Source of the DNA: Arthrobacter sp. TPD3018
GTDB taxonomy: Bacteria > Pseudomonadota > Alphaproteobacteria > Sphingomonadales > Sphingomonadaceae
Direction: 5' to 3'
Assembly (NCBI GenBank): GCA_003075315.1
Contig: QDFQ01000002.1
Location: 210,821-274,820, forward strand
Length of the DNA stretch: 64,000 bases
Position numbers and translations under genes: made by a program. The notes beneath the pieces are model-generated. The model was not told the origin of the DNA, made no database searches, and worked only from the letters and a program-made list of their open reading frames with translations. Within the stretch, counting starts at the first letter, position 1. Each line of letters starts with the position of its first letter. Positions 18,059 through 28,799 of the stretch are shown here, in pieces.

Positions 18059-20317
18059 TCAGCGTGCGATGCCGCCCGCCGCCAGCACCGCCAGCGTCAC
18101 CAGCTCGCTCGCAGTCGAGGTCATCGGCGCGATCTGCACCGGCTTTTCCATGCCGATCAGCATCGGGCCGATCACGCTGTCGCCGCCCAGTTCGCGCAGC
18201 AGCTTGGCGGCGATATGGGCCGACTGCAGGCCCGGCATGATCAGGATGTTGGCGGGGCCCGACAGGCGCGCGAAGGGATAGTTCGCCAGCTGCTTGGGGT
18301 TCAGCGCGACGTCGGGCGGCATCTCGCCTTCATATTCGAAGCCGACATTGCGCGTGTCGAGTTCGGACACCGCGTCGCGGATGTTGTCGACCCACGCGCC
18401 CTTGGGGTTGCCGAAGGTCGAATAGCTCAGCATCGCGACGCGCGGTTCGTGGCCCATGCGGCGCGCGACCTGTGCGGTCTGTTCGGCGAAGTCGGCGAGC
18501 TGTTCGCCCGTCGGCCGTTCGTTCACCGTCGTATCGGCGATGAAGACCGTGTGGCTCTGCCCGACGAGCACGTGGATGCCGAAGGGGGTTCGCCCCGCCT
18601 CCGGATCGATCACGCGCTTCACCTGGCGCATCGATTCCGCCCAGGTGCGGGTGATGCCGGTGATCATCGCATCCGCCTCGCCCAGCTGGAGCAAGGCAGA
18701 CCCGAAGACGTTGCGGTCCTGGTTGATCATCCGCTCGACATCGCGGCGCAGATAGCCGCGGCGTTGCAGGCGGTTGTACACGAAGTCGACCATCTTCGGG
18801 ACCAGCGGCGAATGGCGGCTGTTGTGGACCTCATATTCCTGCGGGTTCGAGACGCCCAAGGCCTTCAGGCGATCGTAGACGTCGTCGCGGCCGACCAGCA
18901 CCGGCGTACCATAGCCACCTTCCTTGAAGGCGATGGCGGCGCGCAGCACCACTTCCTCCTCGCCCTCCGCGAACAGCACGCGCTTCGGCCGTGCACGCGC
19001 GCCTTCATAGGCGAGGCTGAGCACCGACGTCGTCGGGTTGAGGCGGGCGCGCAGTTGCTGGCGATAACCCTCCATGTCGAGGATCGGCTTGGTGGCGACG
19101 CCCGAATCCATCGCTGCCTTGGCGACGGCGGAGGGCACCAGCTCCATCAGCCGCGGATCGAACGGCGCGGGGATGATATATTCGGGGCCGAAGCTGTGCT
19201 GCACGCCATAGGCCATCGCCACCTCTTCCGGCACGCGTTCGCGCGCGAGTTCGGCGATGGCATTGGCCGCAGCGATCTTCATCGCATCGTTGATGCCGGT
19301 CGCGCGCACGTCGAGCGCGCCGCGGAAGATGAAGGGGAAGCCGATGACGTTGTTGACCTGGTTCGGATAGTCCGACCGGCCGGTGGCGATGATCGCATCG
19401 GGGCGCGCCGCCTTGGCGAGTTCGGGGCGGATCTCCGGTTCGGGATTGGCCATCGCGAAGATGATCGGCGCCTTCGCCATATCCTTCACCATCTCGGGCT
19501 TCAGCGCGCCCGCGGCGGACAGGCCCAGGAAGACGTCGGCACCATCCAATGCCTCGGTCAGCGTGCGCCGGTCGGTGGCGGCGGCATGCGCCGACTGCCA
19601 CTGGTTGATGTCCTCGCGCCCCTGATAGATCACGCCTTCGCGGTCGCACATGATGACGTTGTCGTGGCGCACGCCCATCGCCTTCATCAGCTCGGTGCAG
19701 GCGATCGCCGCGGCGCCGGCGCCGTTGACGACGACCTTCACCTCGTCCAGCCGCCGCCCCGTCAGCAGGCAGGCGTTGATCAGGCCCGCGGCACAGATGA
19801 TCGCGGTGCCATGCTGGTCGTCATGGAAGACCGGGATGTTCATCCGCTCGCGCAACGTCTGCTCGATGATGAAGCATTCGGGCGCCTTGATGTCTTCCAG
19901 ATTGATGCCGCCGAAGCTCGGCTCCATCAGCTCGATCGCGTCGATGATCCGGTCGACGTCCTCAGTCTTCAACTCGATGTCGATCGAGTCGACGTCGGCG
20001 AAGCGCTTGAACAGCACCGCCTTGCCTTCCATCACCGGCTTGGACGCCAGCGCACCCAGGTTGCCCATGCCGAGGATCGCGGTGCCGTTCGAGATGACGG
20101 CGACGAGGTTGCCCTTGGCGGTATAATCGTAGGCGGTGGCGGGATCGTCGGCGATCGCCTGCACCGGCACCGCGACGCCGGGCGAATAGGCGAGCGCGAG
20201 GTCGCGCTGCGTCGCCATCGGCTTGGATGCGATGATCTCGATCTTGCCCGGGCGCCCCTCCGAATGGAACAGCAGCGCCTCGCGCTCGGAAAATTGGACG
20301 GACGCTGTGTCGGACAT
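18059..20317 (-). CDS. maeB: NADP-dependent malic enzyme (MaeB type, with phosphotransacetylase-like C-domain)
   Basis: 752 residues from the ATG at 20317, favoured over an upstream ATG because a GAGG precedes it and the conserved N-terminus begins there. It converts malate to pyruvate and CO2. The first 430 residues hold the malic domain (YDYTAKGNLVAVISNGTA, then VVNGAGAAAIACTELMKAMG as the Rossmann entry). The last 320 residues resemble phosphate acetyltransferase (RVLFAEGEEEVVLRAAIAF, GPANILIMPGLQSAHI). The latter domain is usually regulatory in MaeB. It is divergent from the toxin-antitoxin pair at 20408. Confidence 0.95.
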   Translation of the reverse strand: MSDTASVQFSEREALLFHSEGRPGKIEIIASKPMATQRDLALAYSPGVAVPVQAIADDPATAYDYTAKGNLVAVISNGTAILGMGNLGALASKPVMEGKAVLFKRFADVDSIDIELKTEDVDRIIDAIELMEPSFGGINLEDIKAPECFIIEQTLRERMNIPVFHDDQHGTAIICAAGLINACLLTGRRLDEVKVVVNGAGAAAIACTELMKAMGVRHDNVIMCDREGVIYQGREDINQWQSAHAAATDRRTLTEALDGADVFLGLSAAGALKPEMVKDMAKAPIIFAMANPEPEIRPELAKAARPDAIIATGRSDYPNQVNNVIGFPFIFRGALDVRATGINDAMKIAAANAIAELARERVPEEVAMAYGVQHSFGPEYIIPAPFDPRLMELVPSAVAKAAMDSGVATKPILDMEGYRQQLRARLNPTTSVLSLAYEGARARPKRVLFAEGEEEVVLRAAIAFKEGGYGTPVLVGRDDVYDRLKALGVSNPQEYEVHNSRHSPLVPKMVDFVYNRLQRRGYLRRDVERMINQDRNVFGSALLQLGEADAMITGITRTWAESMRQVKRVIDPEAGRTPFGIHVLVGQSHTVFIADTTVNERPTGEQLADFAEQTAQVARRMGHEPRVAMLSYSTFGNPKGAWVDNIRDAVSELDTRNVGFEYEGEMPPDVALNPKQLANYPFARLSGPANILIMPGLQSAHIAAKLLRELGGDSVIGPMLIGMEKPVQIAPMTSTASELVTLAVLAAGGIAR

Positions 20318-20407
20318 GGGGACCTCGCTGCCGGGGAAGGACGCTACGGCTCTTGGCCGTTCCGGCACAGGCTTTCAACCCAAAGGCGGAGCAGGTATGA
20401 TTGCGGC

Positions 20408-20596
20408 ATGAAGCACGAGGCCGGATTCTCTACGCCGACGATCCCCCTGCCGACAGCCGCGGACTTCGCGCGCGCCAAGCAAGGCTATGAGGCAGGCGAC
20501 GGCGTCGATCACATCGTGGTGCGCCAGTGGCTTCGCACATGGGGCGAACCTGGTCACGTACCCTTTGAGGAATGGCTTGCCGCCCAGAATGGCTAG
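20408..20596 (+). CDS. Putative antitoxin, very short
   Basis: 62 residues. The middle (ADFARAKQGYEAGDGVDHIVVRQWLRTWGEP) resembles the C-terminal toxin-binding tail of many antitoxins partnered with ParE/RelE toxins (the V-H-x-x-V-x-x-WL-x-x-WG pattern). The N-terminal DNA-binding domain that normally precedes this tail is not seen. The stop codon lies inside the toxin gene, an 8-base overlap that is typical of a toxin-antitoxin operon. The ribosome site is distant (GGAG about 15 bp upstream) and the start is the only ATG in frame. Function is inferred from the partner and the tail motif. Confidence 0.7.
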   Translation: MKHEAGFSTPTIPLPTAADFARAKQGYEAGDGVDHIVVRQWLRTWGEPGHVPFEEWLAAQNG

Positions 20597-20861
20597 GGTC
20601 GTCTGGAGCCGACAGGCCCTGGCCGACCTCAATGCCATAACCGTCTACATCCAACAGTTCGATCCCGATGCCGCCTTACGAACGCGGACCCGCCTGTCGG
20701 ACCTCGGCGACAGTCTGATCTTCTTTCCGCATCGCGGACGGCCTAAGGAGGATGGTCGCCGCCAGCTGACGACGGCACCGCCGCACATCATCACCTATGC
20801 CGTCGAGGGCGAGGACGTGACCATCCTCTCCGTCCACCACGGCGCCCGAAACATAGACTGA
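20589..20861 (+). CDS. RelE/ParE-family toxin
   Basis: 90 residues from the ATG at 20589. The ParE fold is recognisable: VVWSRQALADLNAITVYIQQ at the N-terminus, a central FFPHRGRP with the family glycine and arginine, and a C-terminal TYAVEGEDVTILSVHHGAR strand pair. ParE members poison gyrase and RelE members cut mRNA. The length and the ALADL...IY..Q helix favour ParE. It ends 5 bp before mutS, so mutS may be co-transcribed with it. Confidence 0.85.
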   Translation: MARVVWSRQALADLNAITVYIQQFDPDAALRTRTRLSDLGDSLIFFPHRGRPKEDGRRQLTTAPPHIITYAVEGEDVTILSVHHGARNID

Positions 20862-20866
20862 ACCGT

Positions 20867-23465
<2,599 letters not shown>

Positions 23466-23467
<2 letters not shown>

Positions 23468-23526
23468 GCAGGTTGCCGGGCCAACGGCCCGGTTGAAACC
23501 ATCCGGGGGGATGGTTTCACCTGCTC
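23466..23526 (+). terminator. Three-way-junction structure overlapping the mutS stop codon
   Basis: An outer stem, GAGCAGGT (23466-23473) with ACCTGCTC (23519-23526), encloses two hairpins. These are CCGGGCC-AAC-GGCCCGG (23476-23492) and TGAAACCATCC-GGGG-GGATGGTTTCA (23494-23519). All three helices are perfect as written, except that A23519 is shared by two of them. No U-tract follows. It could be a terminator, a 3' stabiliser or an RNA element. Confidence 0.6.
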
Positions 23527-23576
23527 CCATTCCGGGCGGATCGCGGGGTGCGGGATGCGCCTGTCCCCCCCACGTC

Positions 23577-23661
23577 GTCACCCCGGGGCGTGACCCGGGG
23601 TTCCGCTTTACCCCGCTTTTGGCAAGGCAGAAGCGGGACCCCGGCTCAAGGCCGGGGTGAC
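23577..23661. repeat. Intergenic palindromic repeat, family D
   Basis: Bounded by GTCACCCCGG and CCGGGGTGAC, with inner AGCGGGACCCC/GGGGTTCCGCT arms. It separates the convergent mutS and hslU genes. Relatives are at 26825, 36060, 44229, 48291 and 50615. Confidence 0.85.
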
Positions 23662-23687
23662 GGAGAGACGGAGAGACGACGTCCCGC

Positions 23688-24980
23688 CTACAACACGAAC
23701 CGGCTCAAGTCCGTGTTCCGCGCAATCCCCGCCAGCTGCTTCTCCACATAGGCCGCGTCCACCGTCACCGGCTCGCTGCGGTCCTCGGCATCGAAGCTCA
23801 CCTCTTCCAGCAGCTTCTCCATCACCGTCTGCAAGCGGCGCGCGCCGATATTCTCGACCTGCCCGTTCACCTCGGCGGCGATGCGCGCGATGGCGGCGAT
23901 GCCGTCATCGGTGAAGGTGACGTCGACGCCCTCGGTCGCAATCAGCGCCTTGTATTGCGCGGGCAGCGACGCCTTGGTGTCGGACAGGATCGCGATGAAG
24001 TCCGCCTCGGTCAGGCCCTTCAGCTCGACGCGGATCGGCAGGCGGCCCTGCAATTCGGGCAGAAGGTCGCTGGGCTTGGCGACATGGAAGGCGCCGCTGG
24101 CGATGAACAGGATATGGTCCGTCTTCATCGGCCCGTATTTGGTCGCCACCGTCGTGCCCTCGATCAGCGGCAGCAAATCGCGCTGCACGCCTTCACGGCT
24201 GACCGAACCGCCGCGCACGTCGCTGACCGCGATCTTGTCGATCTCGTCGAGGAAGACGATCCCGTTCGCCTCGGCGTCGGCCAGCGCGGTGCGGCTCACC
24301 TCGTCCTGGTCGAGACGCTTGTCGGCCTCTTCCTCGACCAATTTGTCCCATGCCGCGCGCACCGTCAGCTTGCGGCGCTTCAATTGCTGGCCGCCGCCGA
24401 ACGACTTCATCATCTCGGTCAGGTTGATCATCTGTGGTGCGCCGCCGGGCACCTCGAACGGCATCGACGGTGCCTGTTCCAGCTCGATCTCGATCTCGGT
24501 CTGGTCGAGATGGCCGTCGGCGAAGCGCTGCTTGAAGCTCTCGCGCGTCGCCTGACTGCTGTCCTTGCCCACCAGCGCGTCGAGCAGCCGCTTCATCGCG
24601 GCATCCTCGGCCTTGTCCTTCACCGCGAGGCGGCGGCGCTCCTTCTCCAGCCGGATCGCCTCCTCGACCAGATCGCGCGCAATCTGTTCGACGTCGCGGC
24701 CGACATAGCCGACCTCGGTGAACTTCGTCGCTTCCACCTTCACGAAGGGCGCATCGGCCAGCTTCGCCAGGCGACGGCTGATCTCGGTCTTCCCGCAGCC
24801 GGTGGGGCCGATCATCAAAATGTTCTTGGGCGTTACCTCGTCGCGCAGGTCGGGCGAGAGCTGCTGGCGGCGCCAGCGGTTGCGCATCGCAACCGCGACC
24901 GCGCGCTTGGCGTCGGCCTGGCCGATGATATGGGCGTCAAGCGCGGCGACGATCGCCTTGGGGGTGAGATTTTCGTTCAT
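23688..24980 (-). CDS. hslU: ATP-dependent protease ATPase subunit HslU
   Basis: 430 residues from the ATG at 24980, where an AGGCAG site and the conserved N-terminus coincide. Walker A is GPTGCGKTE (residues 58-66), Walker B is [11 protein letters not shown], and the C-terminal tail ends in DLSRFVL, the segment that docks into HslV. It is the AAA+ unfoldase that feeds substrates to the HslV peptidase, in the cytoplasm. It lies 67 bp downstream of hslV. Confidence 0.97.
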   Translation of the reverse strand: MNENLTPKAIVAALDAHIIGQADAKRAVAVAMRNRWRRQQLSPDLRDEVTPKNILMIGPTGCGKTEISRRLAKLADAPFVKVEATKFTEVGYVGRDVEQIARDLVEEAIRLEKERRRLAVKDKAEDAAMKRLLDALVGKDSSQATRESFKQRFADGHLDQTEIEIELEQAPSMPFEVPGGAPQMINLTEMMKSFGGGQQLKRRKLTVRAAWDKLVEEEADKRLDQDEVSRTALADAEANGIVFLDEIDKIAVSDVRGGSVSREGVQRDLLPLIEGTTVATKYGPMKTDHILFIASGAFHVAKPSDLLPELQGRLPIRVELKGLTEADFIAILSDTKASLPAQYKALIATEGVDVTFTDDGIAAIARIAAEVNGQVENIGARRLQTVMEKLLEEVSFDAEDRSEPVTVDAAYVEKQLAGIARNTDLSRFVL

Positions 24981-25047
24981 TATCTGCCTGTTCGCCCGGA
25001 TCGGGCGATTTGAAAGGTCACAAAAGTCACACGGACGCGCGTGTTTT

Positions 25048-25617
25048 TCAGCTCGCACTCTCGAGCATTTCGATCGTCGTGCGATCGTTGGTGTAAACGC
25101 ACACCTCCGCGGCGATCGCCATCGCCTTGCGGCAGATCGTCTCGGCGTCCTGCTCGTAGTCGACCAGCGCGCGCGCGGCGGCGAGCGCGTAATTGCCGCC
25201 CGATCCGATCGCCGCGACGCCGTTTTCGGGCTCCAGCACGTCGCCGTTGCCGGTCAGGATCAGCGTCACATCCTCGTCCGCGACGATCATCATCGCTTCC
25301 AGGTTGCGGAGGTATTTGTCGGTGCGCCAGTCCTTCGCCAGCTCGACCGCGGCGCGCATCAACTGGCCCTGGTGACGCTCCAGCTTCGCCTCCAGCCGTT
25401 CGAACAATGTGAAGGCGTCGGCGGTCGCGCCGGCGAAGCCGCCGATCACCTGCCCCTCGCTGCCGAGGCGGCGGACCTTCTTCGCATTGGGCTTCATGAC
25501 CGTCTGGCCCATCGAGACCTGACCGTCGCCGATAACGACGACCTTGCCATTGCGACGGACGGACAAAATGGTGGTGCCGTGCCAGACCGGCATGGCGTGT
25601 GGATCGTTCCCGCTCAT
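25048..25617 (-). CDS. hslV: ATP-dependent protease subunit HslV
   Basis: 189 residues from the ATG at 25617. A second ATG at 25593 is equally possible, because the mature peptidase begins at the Thr of [13 protein letters not shown] just behind it. Thr-based proteasome-like nucleophile, [11 protein letters not shown] and the [13 protein letters not shown] segment are typical of HslV. It pairs with HslU to degrade misfolded proteins. It is the first gene of the hslVU unit. Confidence 0.95.
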   Translation of the reverse strand: MSGNDPHAMPVWHGTTILSVRRNGKVVVIGDGQVSMGQTVMKPNAKKVRRLGSEGQVIGGFAGATADAFTLFERLEAKLERHQGQLMRAAVELAKDWRTDKYLRNLEAMMIVADEDVTLILTGNGDVLEPENGVAAIGSGGNYALAAARALVDYEQDAETICRKAMAIAAEVCVYTNDRTTIEMLESAS

Positions 25618-25685
25618 GGCGCGCGATGTAGGTGCGCGGCGGGTGGGTGCAAAGGGGCCGTTCACGCGAAGCCGCGAAGAAGGGA

Positions 25686-25812
25686 TTCACGCGGAGACGC
25701 GGAGGCGCGGAGAAGAAGAAGGCTCGCCGCGCCAGCGGTCTTGCACATAACGGGCTCGTGACGCTGAGAGACGCTTCGCGTCGAGAGCAACACCTCCGCG
25801 TCTCCGCGTGAA
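25686..25812. repeat. Long inverted repeat upstream of hslV
   Basis: Perfect 20-bp arms, TTCACGCGGAGACGCGGAGG (25686-25705) and its complement (25793-25812), flank about 87 bp. More loosely matched GAAGAAGGG/CCCTTCTTC sequence lies just outside. It is a different family from the other intergenic palindromes. It lies between the holin gene and hslV, which are on the same strand. Confidence 0.8.
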
Positions 25813-25848
25813 CCCCTTCTTCTTAGCGTCTTCGCGTCTTCCCGCGGG

Positions 25849-26115
25849 TTACCTTTCCACCCCCTTCGCCTTCCCCCACGCCCGCGCGGCCGTGTAACCG
25901 AGGTAGCCCGTTCCGAAGAGCGCGTAGAGCGGCTCGGGGATGGCGTTGAGGTACGCGCCCGCCCCCCGCGCCATGGCGATGGCGACATCGGGCCGGATCG
26001 CGGCGATCAGGCTCATCGGAATGGTCCAGAGGATCAGCGCATACATCACGTAGAGGAAGGCGGGGCGCGCGCGCCGCACCCACGGGTCCTCCGCAGCGGG
26101 CCGACGCGGCGTCAC
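25849..26115 (-). CDS. Holin-like small membrane protein (GTA_holin_3TM type)
   Basis: 88 residues from a GTG at 26115, whose TGA-overlapping position (GTGA) with the lysozyme stop codon implies translational coupling. Hydrophobic segments lie at about residues 18-36 (PAFLYVMYALILWTIPMSL) and 57-74 (EPLYALFGTGYLGYTAARA), with a weaker one between them. The pattern fits the three-segment holins associated with gene transfer agents and phages. Assignment rests on topology and the neighbouring muramidase. Confidence 0.72.
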   Translation of the reverse strand: MTPRRPAAEDPWVRRARPAFLYVMYALILWTIPMSLIAAIRPDVAIAMARGAGAYLNAIPEPLYALFGTGYLGYTAARAWGKAKGVER

Positions 26116-26651
26116 GAGACCCGGCCCGCAAGCCAGCCGTACAGGAAGGCTTCGTTGGCGGGGCGGCGCTCGGCAAGCGCGACATAGCGTTCGCCCTGCA
26201 AGGCATCGATCGCCTTGACCAGCACCGCCTCCCCCGCCTTGCCACGCCGCGCGAGAAAGGCATCGAGCGCTGCCAGCGTCCGCATACCCACCGCCCCGTC
26301 GGCGGCGAGGTCGGGATAATCGGCCTGCCCGCGGTTGAGCGCATTGAGCGCACGCTGGAGGAAGCCGATCGCGGTCGCGGTGCCCATGTTGACGCCGGTG
26401 TCGAACAGCTCCGCCGCCAGCATCGGCGCCCGCGTTGCGATCCGGTCGAAGCCCGGCCCCCGCCAATAAACGCGCTCGTAGATCTCGGCGGCGCGCGCCC
26501 GTGGCAGGTCGCGGATCGCCCCCTGCCAGCCATTGGCGCGGGCGACCGCGGTGGTGATCCCCCAATTGGTCGCGCCGCCCCGATCGGCGGGATGATCGAC
26601 ATAGCCGCCCTCGCGGGCAATCCACCGGTCGATAAGGGCGTGGATGGTCAT
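26112..26651 (-). CDS. Glycosyl hydrolase 108 family muramidase (endolysin-like)
   Basis: 179 residues; an AGGGGAG site 6 bp upstream fixes the start. The N-terminus has the GH108 motif AREGGYVDHPADRGGATNWG, with the predicted catalytic Glu14, followed by a peptidoglycan-binding part (ADGAVGMRTLAALDAFLARR). Such proteins cleave N-acetylmuramic acid linkages. There is no signal peptide, so a holin would be needed to release it, and the next gene is holin-like. Together they form a two-gene lysis cassette without any phage or GTA structural genes in the window. Confidence 0.85.
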   Translation of the reverse strand: MTIHALIDRWIAREGGYVDHPADRGGATNWGITTAVARANGWQGAIRDLPRARAAEIYERVYWRGPGFDRIATRAPMLAAELFDTGVNMGTATAIGFLQRALNALNRGQADYPDLAADGAVGMRTLAALDAFLARRGKAGEAVLVKAIDALQGERYVALAERRPANEAFLYGWLAGRVS

Positions 26652-27147
26652 GATGCGCTCCCCTGCTGTGACGGTGCGGGGGGATCATGGTTTTGAAGAA
26701 TAGGACAGGGGGTGGGTCTGACGACGGGATTTCCGTTGAGCGGACAAAAGGTTGGACGGAATGGAATGCGACCGGCGTCCAACACGCCTTGGCCGCGACT
26801 CACTCCCCTCGCCCAAGACACCCCGTCACCCCGGACTCGTTCCGGGGTCCACTGAGCCGCGGGGAAGCGTTCGCGCCTCCGGCCTCCCCCCTCGCCGCAG
26901 AGTGGACCCCGGAACGAGTCCGGGGTGACGGTGAGGACGGGGCGGCCGCGGCGAACCTCCCCACCACCGCCCGGATTTGCATCGCGGCGCGCTTCGCGCT
27001 AACCGCGCCGCATTCGCATGGACCCGGTGCAATTCCGGGTGGCTATTCCGGCCGCCGATCCGCCGGACAACGTATACCGCGCCACTTCACACCATTGCCT
27101 TTACCGGTGATGCCTCACCTCGCGCGGTCGATACGGACCCTCGTTAC
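26652..27147. other. 496-bp divergent intergenic region
   Basis: The gap between the muramidase and the SulP transporter, which point away from each other, holds one family D palindrome (listed separately). It also has a CCCGG-TGCAATT-CCGGG stem-loop (27023-27039) that looks like a tRNA T-arm, and a GCGCG/CGCGC hairpin near 26991. Open frames across it are repeat-derived. I see no convincing gene and no clear -35/-10 pair. Confidence 0.6.
26825..26929. repeat. Intergenic palindromic repeat, family D
   Basis: 105-bp element from GTCACCCCGGACTCG to CGAGTCCGGGGTGAC, with a further GGGGTCCACT/AGTGGACCCC inner arm. It is the only family member found in a divergent gap. Confidence 0.85.
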
Positions 27148-28620
27148 ATGACTTTCGATTTCGCCCGCTACCGCGCCGAATGGTACAGCGGCCCCGCCGC
27201 CGCGCGCCGGGATATTCTTGCCGGCATGGTCGGCACCTTCGCGTTGATCCCAGAGGTCATCGCCTTTTCGTTCGTCGCGGGTATCGACCCGCAGGTTGGC
27301 CTGTTCGCCTCCTTCGTCATCGGCATCGTCATTGCGATCTTCGGCGGACGTCCGGCGATGATCTCGGGCGCGGCTGGCTCGGTCGCGCTGGTCGCCGCCG
27401 CGCTGGTGACGGCGCATGGCCTGCCCTATCTGCTCGCCGCCACCGTCCTAGCCGGCGTGATGCAGGTCGCGTTCGGGCTGCTGCGGCTCGACGTGCTGAT
27501 GCGTTTCGTGTCGCAATCGGTGCGTACCGGCTTCGTCAACGCGCTCGCGATCCTGATCTTTTCGGCGCAGGTGCCGCAGCTGCTCGGCGTCGACTGGCAC
27601 ACCTATGCGATGATCGGGCTCGGCCTCGCGATCATCTACCTCGCACCCCGCGTGACGACCGTCATTCCGTCGCCGCTGATCTGCATCGTCGTGCTGACCG
27701 CGGTCAGCGTCGCGTTTCCGATGCCGCTGCGCACGATCGCCGACCTCGGGCGCCTGCCCGACGCCCTCCCGGCCTTCGCGCTGCCCGCCGTCCCGATGGA
27801 GTGGCGCACGCTCGCCATCGTCGCGCCCTATGCGCTGGCGATGGCCGCGGTCGGCCTGCTCGAATCGCTGATGACCGCGCGCGTCGTCGACGATCTGACC
27901 GAGAGCGGTAGCGACAAGGCGCGCGAGGCGACCGGCCTCGGCCTCGCCAATGTCGCTGCGGGGCTGTTTGGCGGCATCGCCGGCTGCGGCATGATCGGGC
28001 AGACGGTCGGCAACGTCCGCTATGGCGGGCGCGGGCGGCTGTCGACTCTGGTGGCGGGCGTGTTCCTGCTCGTCGTGATGGTGCCGCTGCGCCCCTGGGT
28101 CGCGCAGGTGCCCGTCGCGGCGCTCGTCGCGATCATGGTGATGGTGTCGATCAGCACCTTCTCCTGGGGATCGCTGCGCGACCTCGCCCGCCATCCCAAG
28201 GTGTCGGGCGTCGTCATGCTTGCGACCGTCGCGGTCACGGTGGCGACGCACGACCTGTCCGCTGGCGTCGCGGTCGGCGTATTGCTGAGCGGCGTGTTCT
28301 TCGCGTTCAAGGTGATGCGGATGATGCGCGTCGATGCGACCTATGACGTCGGCACCGACACGCGTGTCTACACCGTGTCGGGGCAGGTGTTCTTCGCCAG
28401 CGCGGAGATGTTCGCCGACCGGTTCGACCTGCGCGACACGGCGGCGCGGGTCCGGATCGACCTGACGCACGCGCATTTGTGGGACGTGACGGCCGTCGCC
28501 GCGCTGGACGACGTCGTCGCCAAGATGCGCAGCCATGGGACCGTCGTGGAGCTGGTCGGGCTCAACGCGGCAAGCGCGGTGCTCGTCGACCGGCATGCGC
28601 CGCTGGTCATGGGGGTGTGA
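27148..28620 (+). CDS. SulP family anion transporter with STAS domain
   Basis: 490 residues from the ATG at 27148, chosen because the conserved N-terminus (RRDILAGMVGTFALIPEVIAFSFVAGI) begins soon after; longer reading upstream is not conserved in character. About eleven or twelve hydrophobic segments. The C-terminal STAS domain is visible as VYTVSGQVFFASAEMFADRF through RIDLTHAHLWDVTAV. SulP transporters take up sulfate, bicarbonate or other anions; the substrate is not evident. It converges with the sdh operon. Confidence 0.92.
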   Translation: MTFDFARYRAEWYSGPAAARRDILAGMVGTFALIPEVIAFSFVAGIDPQVGLFASFVIGIVIAIFGGRPAMISGAAGSVALVAAALVTAHGLPYLLAATVLAGVMQVAFGLLRLDVLMRFVSQSVRTGFVNALAILIFSAQVPQLLGVDWHTYAMIGLGLAIIYLAPRVTTVIPSPLICIVVLTAVSVAFPMPLRTIADLGRLPDALPAFALPAVPMEWRTLAIVAPYALAMAAVGLLESLMTARVVDDLTESGSDKAREATGLGLANVAAGLFGGIAGCGMIGQTVGNVRYGGRGRLSTLVAGVFLLVVMVPLRPWVAQVPVAALVAIMVMVSISTFSWGSLRDLARHPKVSGVVMLATVAVTVATHDLSAGVAVGVLLSGVFFAFKVMRMMRVDATYDVGTDTRVYTVSGQVFFASAEMFADRFDLRDTAARVRIDLTHAHLWDVTAVAALDDVVAKMRSHGTVVELVGLNAASAVLVDRHAPLVMGV

Positions 28621-28659
28621 GTGGAAGGGGGCAGCGTAAGCCGCCTGCCCTGCAAGCCC

Positions 28660-28753
28660 GTCATTCCCGCGGAGGCGGGAATCCAGACTGGCTAACCGTG
28701 CGGCTCAATCGCCAGCGTCAGAGGTTATGGATCCCCGCCTTCGCGGGGATGAC
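28660..28753. repeat. Intergenic palindromic repeat, family C
   Basis: 94-bp element from GTCATTCCCGCGG to CGCGGGGATGAC, almost identical in its core to the copy at 38736. It lies between the convergent SulP and sdhA genes. Confidence 0.85.
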
Positions 28754-28799
28754 ATGAAGGGGCGCGGATACGACGGCCGTCGTGCCCACGCCCCACAGA

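Noticed and set aside
16892..20596. A 1234-codon plus-strand frame opposite the malic enzyme and its neighbour
   Set aside because: It only has real content at its end, where it runs into the 62-residue antitoxin in the same frame; the rest is antisense to maeB.
26687..27151. A long plus-strand open frame (154 codons) across the intergenic region before the SulP gene
   Set aside because: It runs through the family D palindrome and has no ribosome site or domain-like composition, so it is likely a GC-driven chance frame.
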